64,000 nucleotides of DNA from Parus major (taxonomy: Eukaryota; Chordata; Aves; Passeriformes; Paridae), in the NCBI RefSeq assembly GCF_001522545.3, contig NC_031781.1, positions 7,693,487 through 7,757,486 on the forward strand, in the 5' to 3' direction. Position 1 is the stretch's first letter. Every line of letters begins with the position of its first letter. Below are positions 27,593-38,800 of this stretch, piece after piece. The notes beneath the pieces are model-generated. The model was given only the letters and a program-made list of their open reading frames with translations, had not been told where the DNA came from and ran no database searches. Position numbers and translations under genes: made by a program.

Positions 27593-29033
27593 TGTTGGTA
27601 ATTCTATTATTTTAGTTTTAGGCTTTATACCGAAAAAACACTTTATATGTTTATATCTCATTTTAAATTCCACACTATTCCTAACTCAGATCTTTGCTAC
27701 TAAGTCTTTCACCTCTAATACCCCTCACTCAGCCCCTCACTCATTAAATAGAATAACTTTTGTCAAAATGAGTTCTACCTCACCAGTTTTCACCAACCTC
27801 ATTTTCCAGACTGTTTTGTGAGATTTTGTGTACCAAATTTAAAAAGCCAAAGTAACAGAATTAAAGATTTTTTTCTCTATTTCATTCATCAACTGTAAAT
27901 TATGATTTAAAAAAATAAAAATCTTATGAATAGGACAAAAAAAAAGCACTTCAGGAAACAGACCAAAGCATTATACAGAAAATACGTGACTGGTACTGAG
28001 CATCTGAGTTAAGATGGGACAATTACTATGTACGTATAACAGAATTTTTTTTAAAAAAAACTTTAAAAATTTATCTATTATAGAAGATAACAGAATATAA
28101 TGTCACATAGTATTCTAACTCATATGTGATTCCTTTTTTCTGTATGGATATACAGAAAAGTCATTAAAGTCAAACCAGAAATTCTTTAGATATCCCTGGA
28201 AACATTTGTGCTTCCATTACAGTATTTCTGCACCTGTATTACATGGCAGACATTCTTAAAATATACTTTTATAAAACCCTGCTAAGTATGTGACTCCATT
28301 TCCACTTTGTCTTATTTAAAATAACATTATCAAAACAATTTTTTCTGATTATTTCACTTCCCTTAAAATGCAAGGATAACTTCAACAATTGACATGAAGT
28401 TATACATGTCTTTGTCCCTCAAAAAACTGTTTCAAAATTACAACTGTGAAATTTTGTTGTTGAATGTTAAGTACACAATTGCCATAGCAGACTCACCCTT
28501 TTTGCCTATTTTAAAGATCAAATCAGTGCTTTAATGCCCCATAATTACAGATATTTTATTTTCTTTGCATGGAGGAAGTTATTTAAATTATATGTCTCTC
28601 TTCCTTTTTCATTCTGAACACATATACACAGTGATACAGTGTATGCAAAAACTTCTTTGTTAATTTGGGGGTGTTTTTAACCAATTCAAAGCAATAAGCT
28701 TTGCACCAACAACAGAAAGTTAATAACTCCCTTCCCTTGAATGTGGCAGAGATTCCAGCATTCCATTTCCACTGAGAGATGGGGCTTTAGATTCTCAGTT
28801 TCTCATAGAAGTTATATAGTGCTGATATTTTTATTTGCATGCAACAAAGAACAATTTATAAAAAATGTTGAGTACTTCTAAAATTAAGATTTTTGCACTT
28901 CTGTGTTTTTAAATGAATTTAAGTGTCTTAAAACTATTAGAAGTACTTAGATTCAGACTTAAATATATGCAGAGAAAAATAAAAAATTACACCAAAAGAA
29001 ACCCATCAAAACATTCTCCTATGGCAAAAGTAA
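27593..29033 (-). other. ERC2 intron just downstream of the exon
   Basis: Very AT-rich unique sequence with no recognisable gene or repeat. It forms the proximal part of the intron that begins at the donor at 29090. Confidence 0.75.
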
Positions 29034-29065
29034 TTTTTTTTCTTTTTTCTTTTTTTTTCTCCTAG
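29034..29065 (+). other. T-rich tract ending in ctcctag beside the ERC2 donor
   Basis: On the plus strand an almost uninterrupted T-rich tract with C interruptions ends ttttttctcctag at 29065. It lies 25 nt from the ERC2 donor and antisense to the gene. It has the form of a strong 3' splice acceptor on the antisense strand. On the ERC2 sense strand it is instead an A-rich purine tract just inside the intron. No antisense exon with coding character follows, so splicing use is not claimed. Confidence 0.6.
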
Positions 29066-29083
29066 GAATTAGAGAAATCAAGG

Positions 29084-29090
29084 GACTTAC
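29084..29090 (-). other. 5' splice donor of the ERC2 exon
   Basis: On the minus strand the exon ends ...GAAATGAA and the intron begins gtaagtc, a near-consensus U1 binding site. The split codon (AA + next base) fits the Lys that follows Met in the remembered ERC2 sequence, which fixes the boundary. Confidence 0.93.
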
Positions 29091-29251
29091 TTCATTTCTA
29101 GAATTTCTTCAAGTTGTTTTCTTCGCTCTATTCTCAGGTTAGCCAGATGTGCTTCTTTTTCAGCCAAAGACTGCTGTGTTGAGGCAAGACGGGCTTTGGT
29201 AGAATCTAATTCTTGTCTAGTCTTTTCCAGTGCATTCATCAGCTCTTCTAC
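29091..29251 (-). CDS. ERC2: ERC2 (CAST/ELKS2) internal coding exon, partial CDS
   Basis: This is an internal exon of the presynaptic active-zone scaffold ERC2 (CAST). Read on the minus strand it opens in frame 0 with VEELMNALEKTRQELD, continues through STQQSLAEKEAHLANLR and ends ...RRKQLEEILEM plus two bases of the next codon. That gives 53 codons plus 2 nt, so it enters in phase 0 and leaves in phase 2. The peptide is charged, free of Pro and Gly, and has heptad-spaced Leu/Ile/Val, as expected for the C-terminal coiled coil. From memory, the paralogue ERC1 differs here (MAMEKVKQELES instead of NALEKTRQELDS), so ERC2 is preferred. Family knowledge: ERC2 binds RIM, Piccolo, Bassoon and liprin-alpha at the active zone and helps organise transmitter release. 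The length is not a multiple of three, so skipping the exon would shift the frame, which suggests it is constitutive. No frameshift or stop is present. The adjoining exons were not seen. Confidence 0.96.
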
Positions 29252-29266
29252 CTAGGGGAGAGGACA
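29252..29266 (-). other. 3' splice acceptor of the ERC2 exon
   Basis: On the minus strand the intron ends tcctctcccctag directly before GTAGAAGAG. The pyrimidine tract is short (about 10 nt) but clean. No strong branch-point match stands out within the preceding 50 nt. The boundary agrees with the reading frame (phase 0). Confidence 0.92.
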
Positions 29267-29702
29267 TTTTAAACTCCATATTCTTTACAACCAGAAAATA
29301 TTAAATCCATATAAATGCGGGGGGGGGAACATAGTAAATGAATTATTTTCCATAAATGGCTGTTCGAATCTCTTCCTATCATAGCTGTTTGAAAAACTAA
29401 CAGTGGTGTTTCAAAACCAAAAAAAAACCCCTCAAAGTTTCCATTAATCCATTAGTAATAAACAATATTTATACAAAATAGAACTAACACAGATCACCAG
29501 AAACCTATTTAACCTGGGCCACTGCCACATGTAGATACAATTTATAAATATGTCCTGCACACTTTGTATTATTTAAATTCAGTGTGGTGGTAATTCATCA
29601 TAGAAGTAATTTCAGAAATTTTAAATACAGCTATAGATGCATGTTTTAATATGAAAGTGTTCATGAAAACCCAACATTTTTCATTAAAAATGCACACCTT
29701 TG
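29252..29702 (-). other. ERC2 intron just upstream of the exon, with G9/C9 tract
   Basis: This is the proximal end of the upstream intron. A run of nine G on the plus strand (29319-29327) is nine C on the sense strand, 68-76 nt before the exon. The rest is AT-rich unique sequence. Confidence 0.75.
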
Positions 29703-29880
29703 CAAAACAGGTTGCTCAGGGAAACTGTAAACTCTGCAGTCCTTGAGTATTTTAAGATTTTGATTGAATGAAGCCTGGAGAATCTGATCCAACTTTGAAG
29801 TTATTCCTGCTTTGAGTAGGGGTTTATAGTGCATTGCCTCAAGTGGTCCCTTCTAATCAAATTATTCTATCATCCTGAAC
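29703..29880 (+). mobile_element. Old CR1 LINE 3' fragment, plus orientation
   Basis: The segment begins caaaacaggttgctcaggga and continues with blocks matching 'gattgaatgaagcctggagaatctgatccaa'. It ends 'caagtggtcccttctaatcaaattattctatcatcctga', in the order of a CR1 sense-strand 3' UTR and terminal repeat. It is highly diverged and antisense to ERC2. Confidence 0.65.
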
Positions 29881-32800
29881 TTTAAATGTCTGTAACTGCT
29901 CTAATAACAAGCAAGTTATTTTCCTCCTGGTAACTGTGAGAAGCTCTGAAGCATGAAGTGTAGGAAAGTTGTGGTGATCCCATTCTTTCCTTAGCATGGA
30001 GAAATTTAAAGAACACACTGAAGAATGGAGGCTTTACAATGACTCCTGTCTGACAGCAGAAGCTTTACTTGTGGGGGGAATCATTTTATGTGAATGGCCT
30101 CCAATAAAGAGCATGCCAGAGGGATTCCCCCTCTTCAACTGATACAGTTTACATAAAGTGAAATAGATTTTTTTTGGTGAGACAAAAGGATTTGAATAAT
30201 GAATGTCTATTTCCTGTATGTTCTTTCTCACCTCCTTTGTCCAAATATTATTATTTTATAAACTAGAAAACACTTCAGGAAGAACTTCTAAATGAAAAAA
30301 ATAAAATAAAATGGGGAAGAGGATATATTCCATTCATCCATGCCATGCAAAGCATTGAAATGAGTTCAATTTTGCTGTAAATTGAAAATTCTGACCAAAT
30401 TCCACAGTGCTCATATCAGTGTGGCTGCTTCTCCCAAGCTCTTGCTTAACTGTTGTTCTCCAAAGCCTCCTAGCAAGCAGTGCTAGTAAGTCACGTTTTT
30501 GTTTGGATTCCAATATACATGGGCTTTCACATAAAAAGTTCAATAAATAATACAGATAAATAATAGAGTTGTCATGAATTACAATGAGGACTCACAGCCA
30601 ATTTGCCAATGATACACTGATTACTTACTTCTTCCACACCATCTATACAAACACTGATACAAACAATGAAATACTAGAATGTGTCTGATAGTGCATAAGA
30701 AGCTGTATTTCATGAATGCAGATCAGAATTACCAATAGCATTGAAACTATGGATCTTCAACCTTCCACTCAGAAAGTAAAAGCAGTGTAATGGTGCTATC
30801 CATGAAATAGTAAGGAGTGCCAATCATGAGTTTCTGCAGATGCAAGATTCCCCTGAAGAAACCAGGAAGAAAGATGATGACTTGAGATTCCTTTGTGAAA
30901 TGACTGTCTAGTGAACATTCATAGTAGAAATAGCAGAGAGAACATATACTTGAGGGAATTAAAGAAATAGAAAAGCTGGATTTGCACTTAAATCCCATGA
31001 AAAAAAAGAATTAACAGGCCAGAAGGAGTCAGATCATGTTTCTTTAAAAACAGATTCAATTTCTAATATAACACCAGGTATTTCATCTTCTGCTTTAGTT
31101 CAAGAACATAAACCCATGCTGTGTCCAACAACTTCAAGAGTCAACTACTAAAATATATATTTTTAACTGTTTTCTGGGTTATTTCTTAGGCTTTTCCTTG
31201 TACCTTTTAAAAACTGCATCTAGTTTCTGCTGAGCATCCACTCTACCATTTAATTCCAGGAAACATACCTTAATAGAAATGTAGTAAGGATCAGAACTGA
31301 AAATTCATTAATTCATACAGATTCCAGCTTTGAGACAGTATCTTTAAACACCAAGACACTCTGCACTTGCAGATTTGTTGGGCAAATGAGAATGCAAAAA
31401 AGCAGAACTCTTGCACTTCTGTATTTTTAGTATTATTTTTCTCCCTTTCCATGTTCTCAATTTGGTACCCAACCTGATGATTGACTGAATTCTCACCCAA
31501 GTTCACATTATATATATCACATAATTTACATTTCAAAACATTTAAGAGAATTAAAGACTTGTGGAAAAAAAAGCTGTGGATTTGTTAATGTCTATTAATA
31601 ACATATTCTTACATTACCATACAAAAGAGATCAAAGTTTAAATGAGAAGGGAAAAAATCTTTTAAAACTAAAATATGAAAACTTTTTCAAACCATAAATC
31701 GTTAACACGTGTTGAAAGTTTTATTGTCATTTACACTTTCAACACAGTATTTGCAAGCTACTTCTTCCTTCATTTTTTGAATGTGACCCAAGTTCATGGT
31801 TGCACGTTTTCCTACCTGTTCTACCAGCACCTACAGCTTGAATTCAACTGGTGGGCATGTGCACAAGAAACTGGTTTGTTTATTTTTTTATTCAACTCCT
31901 ATCAAATGTAAACCTGTGGATGTTGAAGTTGCACAAACCATCCTCTCACCATGTCAATTTTATAGCTGCAGCAGAATTGTTACAATGAAAAATTTACCAC
32001 TGAAGGCAGTATTATAGATGAAAATTCTGGTTTTGGGCAACCCCAGCCCCAGCCCAGCAATACCACCTGGCAGGGGCAGAGGAGCTGGGGGCATCCAAGT
32101 TCCCACTTGGAACTTGCTCCCTTTTCCAACCCCTATCCCTCAGTGTAAATGCTCCTAATCACAAACCCTGCATGTTTTGAATTCCCAGGAATACAAGTTT
32201 TGAAAGAGTTTACAGTGAGAACCTCAGTGAATGCACTTAGCTGAAGAGTACTCTATGCCCTGAATATGTTATTAGCTGGGTTTTCTTCCCTTTTGCAAGA
32301 CAATGGCCCATTTTATCCTTTGCATTTTGTAATAAAAGCCTTTTTTTTTATACTTTCAGAAATAGCTTAACTGACCTCGGCACTTTGAGGATTTTATTAA
32401 AATCTGCACTAGAATTAAGTTTACATTTCAGAATGGCAGAAACCCAGCAAACTAAACTACAGTAATTGTTTCTTAGTTTTGAGTCTATTGTCAATGAACA
32501 CTTTTTACTTGTCCTGCAGCTTCACATTTTTAAGTGCTATCAGCAGTCTTCCACACCAAGATAAGAAAAGAAAAAGAAATGAATGTGGCTGAAGAATACA
32601 TCTGCGTTACCAGATTCTGCAAATTAAAGGAGGTTAGAGTTCAAATGAATGACAGTTTATTAAAAATGCCCTGGAGCATTCTTAATTCCAGATTGGATTC
32701 GGCTCAGTACAACTCAGGCTAACATAATACTGCTCCAGTTTGTGGAAATGAACAGGGGGAGGGACAATTGCATGTTTTCTCAGTTCAAGTATAACATATT

Positions 32801-35800
32801 TCTGCAGAATGATGAAGAGCTGGCAACATTCCAGCAATCAAGGTTAGTATGGTTACTACTACTACTACCTTTAAAGGGTTGGCACTTCATTTTGGCAACA
32901 ATATTGGTGATAAATACAAGAATTTTGGATTTCCCTGACTTTTTCAAGTACCAGTAGCTCTACAAAAATTTCACACCTATTTAATTTTAATACCTAATCT
33001 TGTGTTAGCACACAGATAATTTATGAATTTTACATAGTAAAAAGAAATAAATCCATCTATTTAGAGATTCTTTTACTTTACTATTAAAATATTAACCATT
33101 ACATTTTCTAAAAGTTTAACAAACAATTACATTCATTCAGTAAAGCTGGATACATTTTGATAATAAGTCATTCAGTGGAAGAATGCATCCAGTTGTTTTG
33201 AAAGGATTTTTTTTTCATTTCCTAAGGAGATGCATTTCTTTTCTCTACTCCAAGTTACACACTACATAAATTTCTGTTATCTCCAGCCCTGTGAAGATTA
33301 ATTTAATAAAAATAATATTTGGAGGTTTTCCCCCAAGATTAAGCATGAGATTGTAAATAAGGAAAGACTATAATCCTCAAACTTTCTCTTTGTGGCTTTC
33401 CTACAAATTTATTCTGTCACTGGTCTAAGAGGCCATAGAAAACCCATTCACAGTTATGAGAGAACACAGATAAAAGCCAGAATTTGTACACACCAAATAT
33501 CCACCTACCAGGTCTTTCAAATCTCAGGCTGGAGATCTCAGCCCTTGACATCACTGCCTGTGCCTCACACAGCGAAGGTGAGTGCCAGGCATGCCAGGAT
33601 CCTGTGCCAGCAGCTGCTGGCCACACAGGGAACCACTTTATCTCATGGTTAATTCAATTATATGCCTACAGGAGGGCCAGAACCAGCCATGTGGACCTAC
33701 TGCTTTTAAAATTGCCAGTGCTGTCCTGCAATATGGGCTGTAAATACCTTGTTCCTTCCTGTTCCTAATGCAAATTTCTCCAGCGTGCAACTACCTCTAC
33801 AGTTTCACTGCAAAGGTGTTTTTCACAAAAGCAAACAGACATAGCAAAATGTCATCCTGAGCTTTGCTAGACATGGAAATAAACTTTGTCACCCTCCCCT
33901 CTACTCTCTTCTCATCCTGTTTGTCATTCATAGACAAATTCCTCACCTCTGACTTCCATCACAGTTTTGAAACCCAGGAAACAGGTCTAACTAAACCAGT
34001 ACAGTTCTGAAGGCTGATGCTGCTGAACCCTTCCAAACAAAAAAATTACACACATGTTACAACATTGGAAATTGTCAGAGAAAAGTAACTGTACCCTAGA
34101 ATGCATAAAAGCTTTAAAATAAACATCATAAGTGAAGGATTTGGCAGAATATTAAGCAGAATTTATAAATTCCAAGTTGGTTTTTCAACCCGTAAAAGAC
34201 TGGATGCATAGGGCCAGTGACATCAGCCAGCAATGCAGCGGCACTTCAACACAGAGCACCAGATACACTGAAGCAGCAGTCCCCAGGGAAGGGCCATGTC
34301 CTCAGGAACACAACAGCACAATTATCAAATGGGATGCCATGCTACAGAATTTGACATCAAAAACCCCACTGAGATTACTTCATTACCAAAAGTAGGATTT
34401 AAAGTATTTTAACCCTCCTGCTCTTACACTTGTTTGATACTGTCCAAACCGAATTACAAAAGTAGCATGAAAAGTGTTTTATAGTCAGGCAAGTGAAAGC
34501 AAATTTGATATAATGTATTGGTAAATTACAGGGCTCGATCTAATGTTTTCAGAAGAATAAAAGTCAAGTAAATTGAGTGACTATTGAACATATGCTGATT
34601 TCAGTAGGACACTCAATTGTCCTAAAGGATATTGCATCTGGAAGAGAACCCTTATGGGCTGAAAACAATTAGGCTGTGTGATTTTGGTGTTGAGTCCTTT
34701 CAGATAAACCATGCAAGCAGAGCAGAGCAACTCTTTAGCTGGTGTTAAAGCCCAGCGCTGTCAGAGCAGCCTCCCTGGTTAATGTCAATAGCACTGCGTA
34801 TAAAAGGTGACTAAAGTGTGTACAAATGTTGATCTTTGGAGAAGGCATGCCTAGAATCATGCACACATCTACTATTTCATCCACCAGGTCAACTTCTGGG
34901 AGAGAGGGCAAATTGGGAGTTTTCTTGCCAAAAGTTGATTCTTAGCACGCTTGTTAGGTTACACTGCACAAAGCTATTTCCTCACTGCTTTTAATCCATA
35001 ATCCAAATATATTATTAAAGTTAGAAATGCTTCCTTAGAATGTATCCAAAAACAGCAGGGATTCACGTGGTGTGTGCAAAGTCTTACTGCAAGCAGGTAG
35101 TTTATGTAAGTATGAGGTTTTCCACACCCTGAACTGTGCTTACATATTGTGAAATAGCAAGCAAGACTTATTAAAGTGAAAATGCTATTATATGAAAATA
35201 TGTATGGAAAATTTATGTGAGGAATCTCAGAAAAACAATTTCCTAACAAGGTTTGACACAATGAATATTAATAAACCATATTGATAGGCAGAAATAGAAA
35301 GATTCATGCAACTGATTGGAAGATATAGCTTCTGCATCAATAAAAATTTCATGCCATCTTTGAAAGTTCTGGGACTTTAAAAGTTCAAGTGACTACTGAG
35401 TGCCCAACAGACATATCTGTGTTCTTCTCTTAATAGAGATAATATTGCCCTATTAACTTAATCCTATGGCATTTCTGCTATGAAATTATTTATGTAATAT
35501 TTTATTGGCTTGGCATACATAAAGTCAGTGGCACGGACATGCTGTCTCCTTAAAATTGTACATAGTACAATTATATGGTACAATATCTACTCTATCAATA
35601 ACTTTAAAAAAGTCAAATATGTCTTTCATGAAAGAGTCAAGTTTTAGCTCTGGCACACCCAGTTACAGATCAATCTTAATAAGAAAAATTTTAATACTTG
35701 GTGTAGCAATTGACAGTTTCAACCTGAGTCAAATTTATTCAGGGCCATGGGGAAAGTACTGGAGAATACATGGAGCAGAACTACCAACAGCTGACTTATT

Positions 35801-38800
35801 TAATTTTTCAGATACAGAAAGAACACAACCAACACAAGTTTACTAATAGGGTAATATAATAATTTAAAATAAAGCAATTAAAAACAGCTTTGGAGAGTTA
35901 CTTCAGGAAGAGACTAGTCAATAGGAAAAGAACTGAAGTGCTTATGAGGCTGTCCAGGGTAGGGCAGCCTGTGGGACAGTCAGGGAGGACTGAGGGGGAC
36001 AACAAAATGTCTGACAACTGGACTCCATTATTAACACATGATAAGCTAGGAATGATCACATGATGGAGCAAAAATATCAACCCAGATTTTGTCAACAGGA
36101 ATTCCTCCATGAAGGCAGTTCACAATCAGCATGTCAATTTTTTAGTGCACTAAAGAGAAATCTTGCTCAAACTGTAGCTCCGTGTCCATGAGGCTACCTC
36201 CAGAGCTACTACACAGGAACAACCTCACTGGGTACATCAGTCCCAGGGCACAGGGCCTCCCTCAGCTGACACAGGACAGAGAAATTCCCCTGGCTGGAAA
36301 AAGCAGGGCTTGAGGGGCAGGATGCTGAGCTGAATTCAACATCAGCCCTAGGAAACAGAATTTGTGTGAAAAGGGAGCCAGGTGGCAGGTGGGGGCACAG
36401 GCTCAGCTGCCTCTGGAAGCAGCACTGCCAGCATTTAGCAAAAGCCAAGGGCAGGAGCAGAGCCCCTCGATGGCTCCACAGCGCTGCAGTCGCACGAGCT
36501 CATCACGAGGAAACTGTGCAGCAACTGAACAGGTCCTTCCACACAACCACACAGGCGCTGCACAGAGACACCATGAGCACAATGCCACACACAGGATGCA
36601 GAAAAGAAACTGTAAGAATGGTTTGCTGTGATTACACAGGTGGGAGAAGAAAATCAGGTGGGGGGAGAGAGCACTGAAGGAATATCATCTTTCTGAAACT
36701 GAACATTTTTTCTCAATAACTATTTGAAGGAAAGGGAAGTAAAAGACTTCAGAACAAAGCTCCTGAAAAGTTCTTCTCCATCTCTTTGGGAAATTGAGCA
36801 ATAGTTCACATTTTTGGGAAAAAAACTAAGATTCTGAATTCTAGAACTTGCACTTTTCCAAGCAACAAAGCCACAGTCTATTACACTAAATCAAAACACT
36901 TTACTAAATCAAAGCAAATTTCAGTGAGTATACCTCAGTGAAAAAAAAAGAACTGCCACTTAAACCTTTGCTTCATCTACAAAGAAAACAAATATTTCAA
37001 TTCTGTCACATCAGTTCATGAGAATTTGGAGCAAGAATAAAAATACAAATATTGCAACTCAGTGTTGTACAACCTAAACTTTTTGTCTCATAGCTAATGA
37101 CAGACCAGCCAAATACATTTCCACGGAGTGAAAGATTCTGTTTTGCTAGACTGAAAAAGGGGAGCAGAAGTTTGTAATATTTATACCACTCTTCACATTA
37201 CTGGGCTCTTCCATAGGATCTACCAGGTACAATAAAATACTAGGAAGAGGCAGCAGAAAATAGTATTTTACTCTCTGAAAGTTGAAATAGTCTAACAGAT
37301 CTTCCCTATGGAAGTTCATTGATTTCCCACATCTTAGGAAGCAGTTATTGCTCAGCTTGTCAGTGGGTTGGTTATATGCTCAAAACCTTGGGTAAGGCAG
37401 CTTTCCTCACTCAGTGATTACAAGCATTTTTTGCCATGTGTTAGAGTAAATAGTGAAGAAGAGCAGTTAACAGTATTTAGGTTGAGCATTTGTGTTTCTT
37501 AAATTGCACTTTACATTATATTACAAAGGGAAGACTTATGAAAGGCAGTCTCATAAGATGGAGAAATTCTGTTTATGAAGAAATTTTCTGTACAGATAAA
37601 TTATGAACCAGTTAATAAGAAGAAACCCAAGAGAAATTATATTCTAAAGCATTGGTCTGAACCATAATAACTTCTCTGTGGAATTTACTAAAGGTTTTAC
37701 TATTGTAACTCCTCTTGTATGGGCATTATTTAGATACCAAAGTAATAGGCTTTTTATAAGTTAGACTTATAAAAAAATACAGGTTTTATATAGCTTTGTA
37801 TTTTTGTAGGCAAAATATATTAGACAGACTTTGATGACAATAATAGTATTTTTCACCAGATGAAAAAAGGAAGAGTACAGAAGTCACAGAATCTTTAACT
37901 AATATAAGCTGCTTTTCATTCCTCATCTAAAAGTTTTGTTTTCCTTTTAAGTCTCTCAAGTCTCTTCCCACATGAGGCAACATTCAGGAGAGTATAAAGA
38001 GAAAACATGCAGATCTACAACTTGATATTATTCCCTCAGTTTTGAGGCAAAAATATATGGGCATTCAGACCACAAGCTAAATGTCAGGACTTACAAAACT
38101 AACAGATGGGAGAATTAAACTGGCCTTGATGAGAACTTTATTTTTGATCTGCTTAGCCTTTCCTGTAAACTAACTCACTTGTCACTGCTCATATTCTGTA
38201 GAATAACTCTCATGGCATGGGGACATATTTTATTATTTTTACATCCCTTCCTTCTAAAGGCAGGCTTGGCTTTGGAGAACAGAGAAGACAGACACATCAA
38301 GTTGTTCATTTGAAGGATTTTTTAAGATCTAGAGTCTGTATCCATGGAACACACAATCCCACAAGGAGAATACATTAAAACTATATTAGAGTGCATTTGC
38401 AAACATACATATTTAAAAAGTATTTATAAACTGATGTTTCCCTTCTTTTCCAACTTTTACAGGCCTTTGTCCTACAGAAAAACTTTATTACAGAAGTCTC
38501 TGCTGTACCCAGCAATCCTTAAAGGAATCAAATTTATATTTCAATTGTGCAAGCAGAACTTAAGAGTACAAACCCAGAAGATTCTAGTAAATAAGCAGTG
38601 ATGAAGTATGAACTAAGGTGTCAGTTTTTTAAGGCAGGAAAGCTTTTCTATCCATTTAAAGATGCCTGATACTGCCTATATTCCATTCCAGAAGGGATAG
38701 TCAGCCCCTCAAATTAGCTCCAGTACCTGCTGCAGTAAATGAAATTTACATTATATTGATGTGTTTTAAGAAATATTGTCTCCAAAATGTTCAGCAAAGA

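Noticed and set aside
31188..31262. Minus-strand peptide ELNGRVDAQQKLDAVFKRYK, coiled-coil-like
   Set aside because: It resembles coding sequence superficially, but there is no pyrimidine tract before it. A stop follows shortly, and it does not match the ERC2 sequence I remember.
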